A DNA stretch of 7,731 nucleotides from M3007 sp038327555 (GTDB lineage Bacteria > Bacteroidota > Bacteroidia > Chitinophagales > Saprospiraceae). The notes beneath the pieces were generated by a model. It had not been told where the DNA came from. It saw nothing but the letters and a program-made list of their open reading frames with translations, and did not search any database. The position numbers and the translations under genes were made by a program. The stretch lies in the NCBI GenBank assembly GCA_038327555.1, contig JBBQLD010000223.1, forward strand, positions 1 to 7,731, in the 5' to 3' direction. Shown here piece after piece: positions 7,401 through 7,731 of the stretch (positions are counted from its first letter, which is position 1; every line of letters starts with the position of its first letter).

Positions 7401-7652
7401 ACTAAAATTACCCTGTTTTTCCGGATCAGGGTCATCACTTTTACGCAGAATAATAAAATTGGCCCTTACATAGATTGTTCTTGCATCTGTTCGCGGAATG
7501 TGCCGCGCATTGCTACTCCATAAAGTAGAGGTATTCCCACACAGCCCTGAGGAGCTGTTCTCTCCAGAGCCGCAACACGTCGCACATTCAAAAGGCACGG
7601 GATCAGTTTGGCAGAATACCTTACCCGGAAATAGAATATTAACCCAAAACAT
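4470..7652 (-). CDS. Large secreted zincin metallopeptidase / beta-helix protein with T9SS sorting domain, 1060 residues
   Basis: With ATG at 7652 the product begins MFWVNILFPGKVFCQTD, a signal core lacking a basic n-region. The better start is 7713 but is out of frame across an 8-bp repeat. Residues 23-38 are cysteine-rich (CATCC). Residues 60-320 resemble M43-like zincins: a strand around RANFIIL (63-69), then HEFAH at 262-266 with H274 as a possible third ligand, SNHLL (279-283) where a Met-turn is expected, and SIHRNLAISNLRQFV (305-319). Residues 350-670 have a beta-helix pattern of short strands with N/F/G turns (FEQCTFNNV 517-525; RNKFENNVVGIRA 576-588). A Pro-rich linker is at 681-699. 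Residues 797-950 are helical, Gln/Ala-rich. The T9SS tail starts near 978: LLVSPNPANDVLNIQL, LPAGIYVLTL (1035-1044), ending KIAVQH. Surface or released peptidase or adhesin is the inferred role; the substrate is unknown. Confidence 0.95.
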   Translation of the reverse strand: MFWVNILFPGKVFCQTDPVPFECATCCGSGENSSSGLCGNTSTLWSSNARHIPRTDARTIYVRANFIILRKSDDPDPEKQGNFSQNNAEHMAFLNSIVDNCNWRLANLTGTSNCGDLRTDAKIQIIPNFIFRNDEFAWNADNASGNCACPSPSWYLANLSNEINANPSIPRGINVFFPIQGDIYDRVITLGTSNTINVPGYCNNWCANQPDRFNLNRTSDISINNLYLKYRWFQKRPDVTGFPFDPTGRDILIDESQKSIPHEFAHNFISDYVHMDACSNHLLTTNSISPNFSSRDVLRATDVGSIHRNLAISNLRQFVDCTETYNTPGSNTSDRIVDVSETWDLNMRLYTNVVVKAPATLTITCELLMPFDGSITVERGARLIVNGGIVRRANTCSPSQFWRGIVVQGNNALAQPDPNGVLTANQAGVLLLKGNGMIEGAVIGAAAKGHPIWDVPQFRGGLIQATGFKFRDCRKGAEFMKYDEVNFSLFNNVTFERTATGSMHTGVSIWDTDNILFEQCTFNNVATDGIVSWDADFNVTKRNKFNGAERGILAGASTPLNGIISIGQLGLQGIDRNKFENNVVGIRATANSKVEIFSNDFTNFDFDVAINGTTESYQTDNFFASNSAGNQFENTGGNPNHNLCNTYSGNITGTNIVGRNTGFLFREEDFTTDFHDLFIEPFIPVPTVPPVPPSPIVPGEIQLNQGSAGFARWNYFTLNKPENIKTSTFTLPPPFINTVQFRYFHPNPNLNARIKPKCALNDALCMPNSNFNNFQTLGGVYSDCMFPEPQQQEQPCLTKSCLDAIRIQIAQKSAEYSANPTAQLAGELQVLVSQREHVTSELVRQHISANNWGAVESLLNEDLNSANRRRLVAAKMEQNQFAAANAMLQTFQQGSQEDQYFAQVQIINVARLANPEFVLSASQEESLLGIATSSSQEAGYAQTVLGILTGRVFMPKVPVLNGERSSNPIPSPQSKAGVLLVSPNPANDVLNIQLPRHIDRSASRVLELMDITTGILVQQIAVPDESSVSISVQTLPAGIYVLTLREQGVVITYQKIAVQH

Positions 7653-7713
7653 GAGTAATACAGCTAATTGGAGCGTTGGAGCGTTGGAGCGTTAAATTAA
7701 ATCTGATTTTCAT
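7639..7713 (-). other. Candidate true start of the zincin/beta-helix gene, out of frame in the present repeat state (24-codon leader ORF)
   Basis: ATG at 7713-7711 opens a frame reading MKIRFNLTLQRSNAP and stops with TAA at 7641-7639, inside the large gene. Its n-region (Lys2, Arg4) is what the large gene's own ATG lacks. The frame of the large gene, read upstream of 7652, encodes LQLAVLLM with no start codon before a TAA at 7694-7692. The offset between the two ATGs is 61 bases, so they differ by one frame. With one or four copies of the 8-bp unit, the ATG at 7713 would read into LAVLLMFWVNILFPGKVFCQ. Alternatives are a short translationally coupled leader peptide or a sequence error. Confidence 0.55.
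7668..7693. repeat. 8-bp tandem repeat TTGGAGCG, three copies plus two bases
   Basis: Copies lie at 7668-7675, 7676-7683 and 7684-7691, all identical, with TT at 7692-7693 continuing the unit. On the coding strand the unit is CGCTCCAA. Eight is not a multiple of three, so each gain or loss changes the reading frame. The tract sits between an ATG with a basic n-region and the hydrophobic core of a signal peptide, the position expected for a slipped-strand phase switch. Confidence 0.95.
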
Positions 7714-7731
7714 TTACGTTGAATTTTAGAA

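Noticed and set aside
7605..7652. Lipoprotein signal at Cys14 of the zincin protein (KVFCQ)
   Set aside because: The residues before Cys (K-V-F) do not fit the lipobox L-(A/S/T)-(G/A), and the protein carries a T9SS tail.
7668..7693. Tandem repeat as a CRISPR array or iteron origin
   Set aside because: Units are 8 bp and directly abutting with no spacers, and no replication or Cas gene is nearby.

Overview
The window looks like part of a Bacteroidota chromosome, plausibly from the Saprospiraceae or a related group. This rests on four adjacent genes, all on the minus strand, that encode exported proteins. The three complete ones end in a recognisable type IX secretion (T9SS) C-terminal sorting domain with SPNPA, LP(A/T)G(I/M)Y and a short tail. 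Start codons have no obvious Shine-Dalgarno sequence, as is usual in that phylum. The genus assignment is inference; no rRNA or marker gene is present.

Layout in transcription order, right to left. At 7639-7713 there is a leader containing three copies of an 8-bp tandem repeat, overlapping the start of a 1060-residue protein (4470-7652). That protein combines a zincin-type metallopeptidase domain, a right-handed beta-helix, an alpha-helical region and a T9SS tail. A 62-bp gap with a perfect 11-bp inverted repeat separates it from a 537-residue propeller-like T9SS protein (2794-4407). After only 12 bp comes a 293-residue T9SS protein (1900-2781). These three probably form one transcription unit. 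A 243-bp gap with imperfect inverted repeats and a short tandem duplication follows. The last gene is a GC-richer Asp-box (BNR/VPS10-like) beta-propeller protein that starts at 1656 and runs off the left edge, still open after 552 codons.

The most notable signal is at the 5' end of the large gene. A good start (ATG at 7713, MKIRFN...) lies just upstream of the repeat, and a good hydrophobic signal-peptide core lies just downstream, but in the present three-copy state they are in different reading frames. One copy or four copies would join them into a complete Sec signal peptide. This is what a phase-variable switch controlling export of a surface metallopeptidase/beta-helix protein would look like. 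A sequencing or assembly copy-number error is the main alternative.

All four proteins would be exported through Sec, and at least three would then cross the outer membrane by T9SS to the cell surface or medium. No cytoplasmic enzyme, RNA gene, insertion sequence or CRISPR array was seen.
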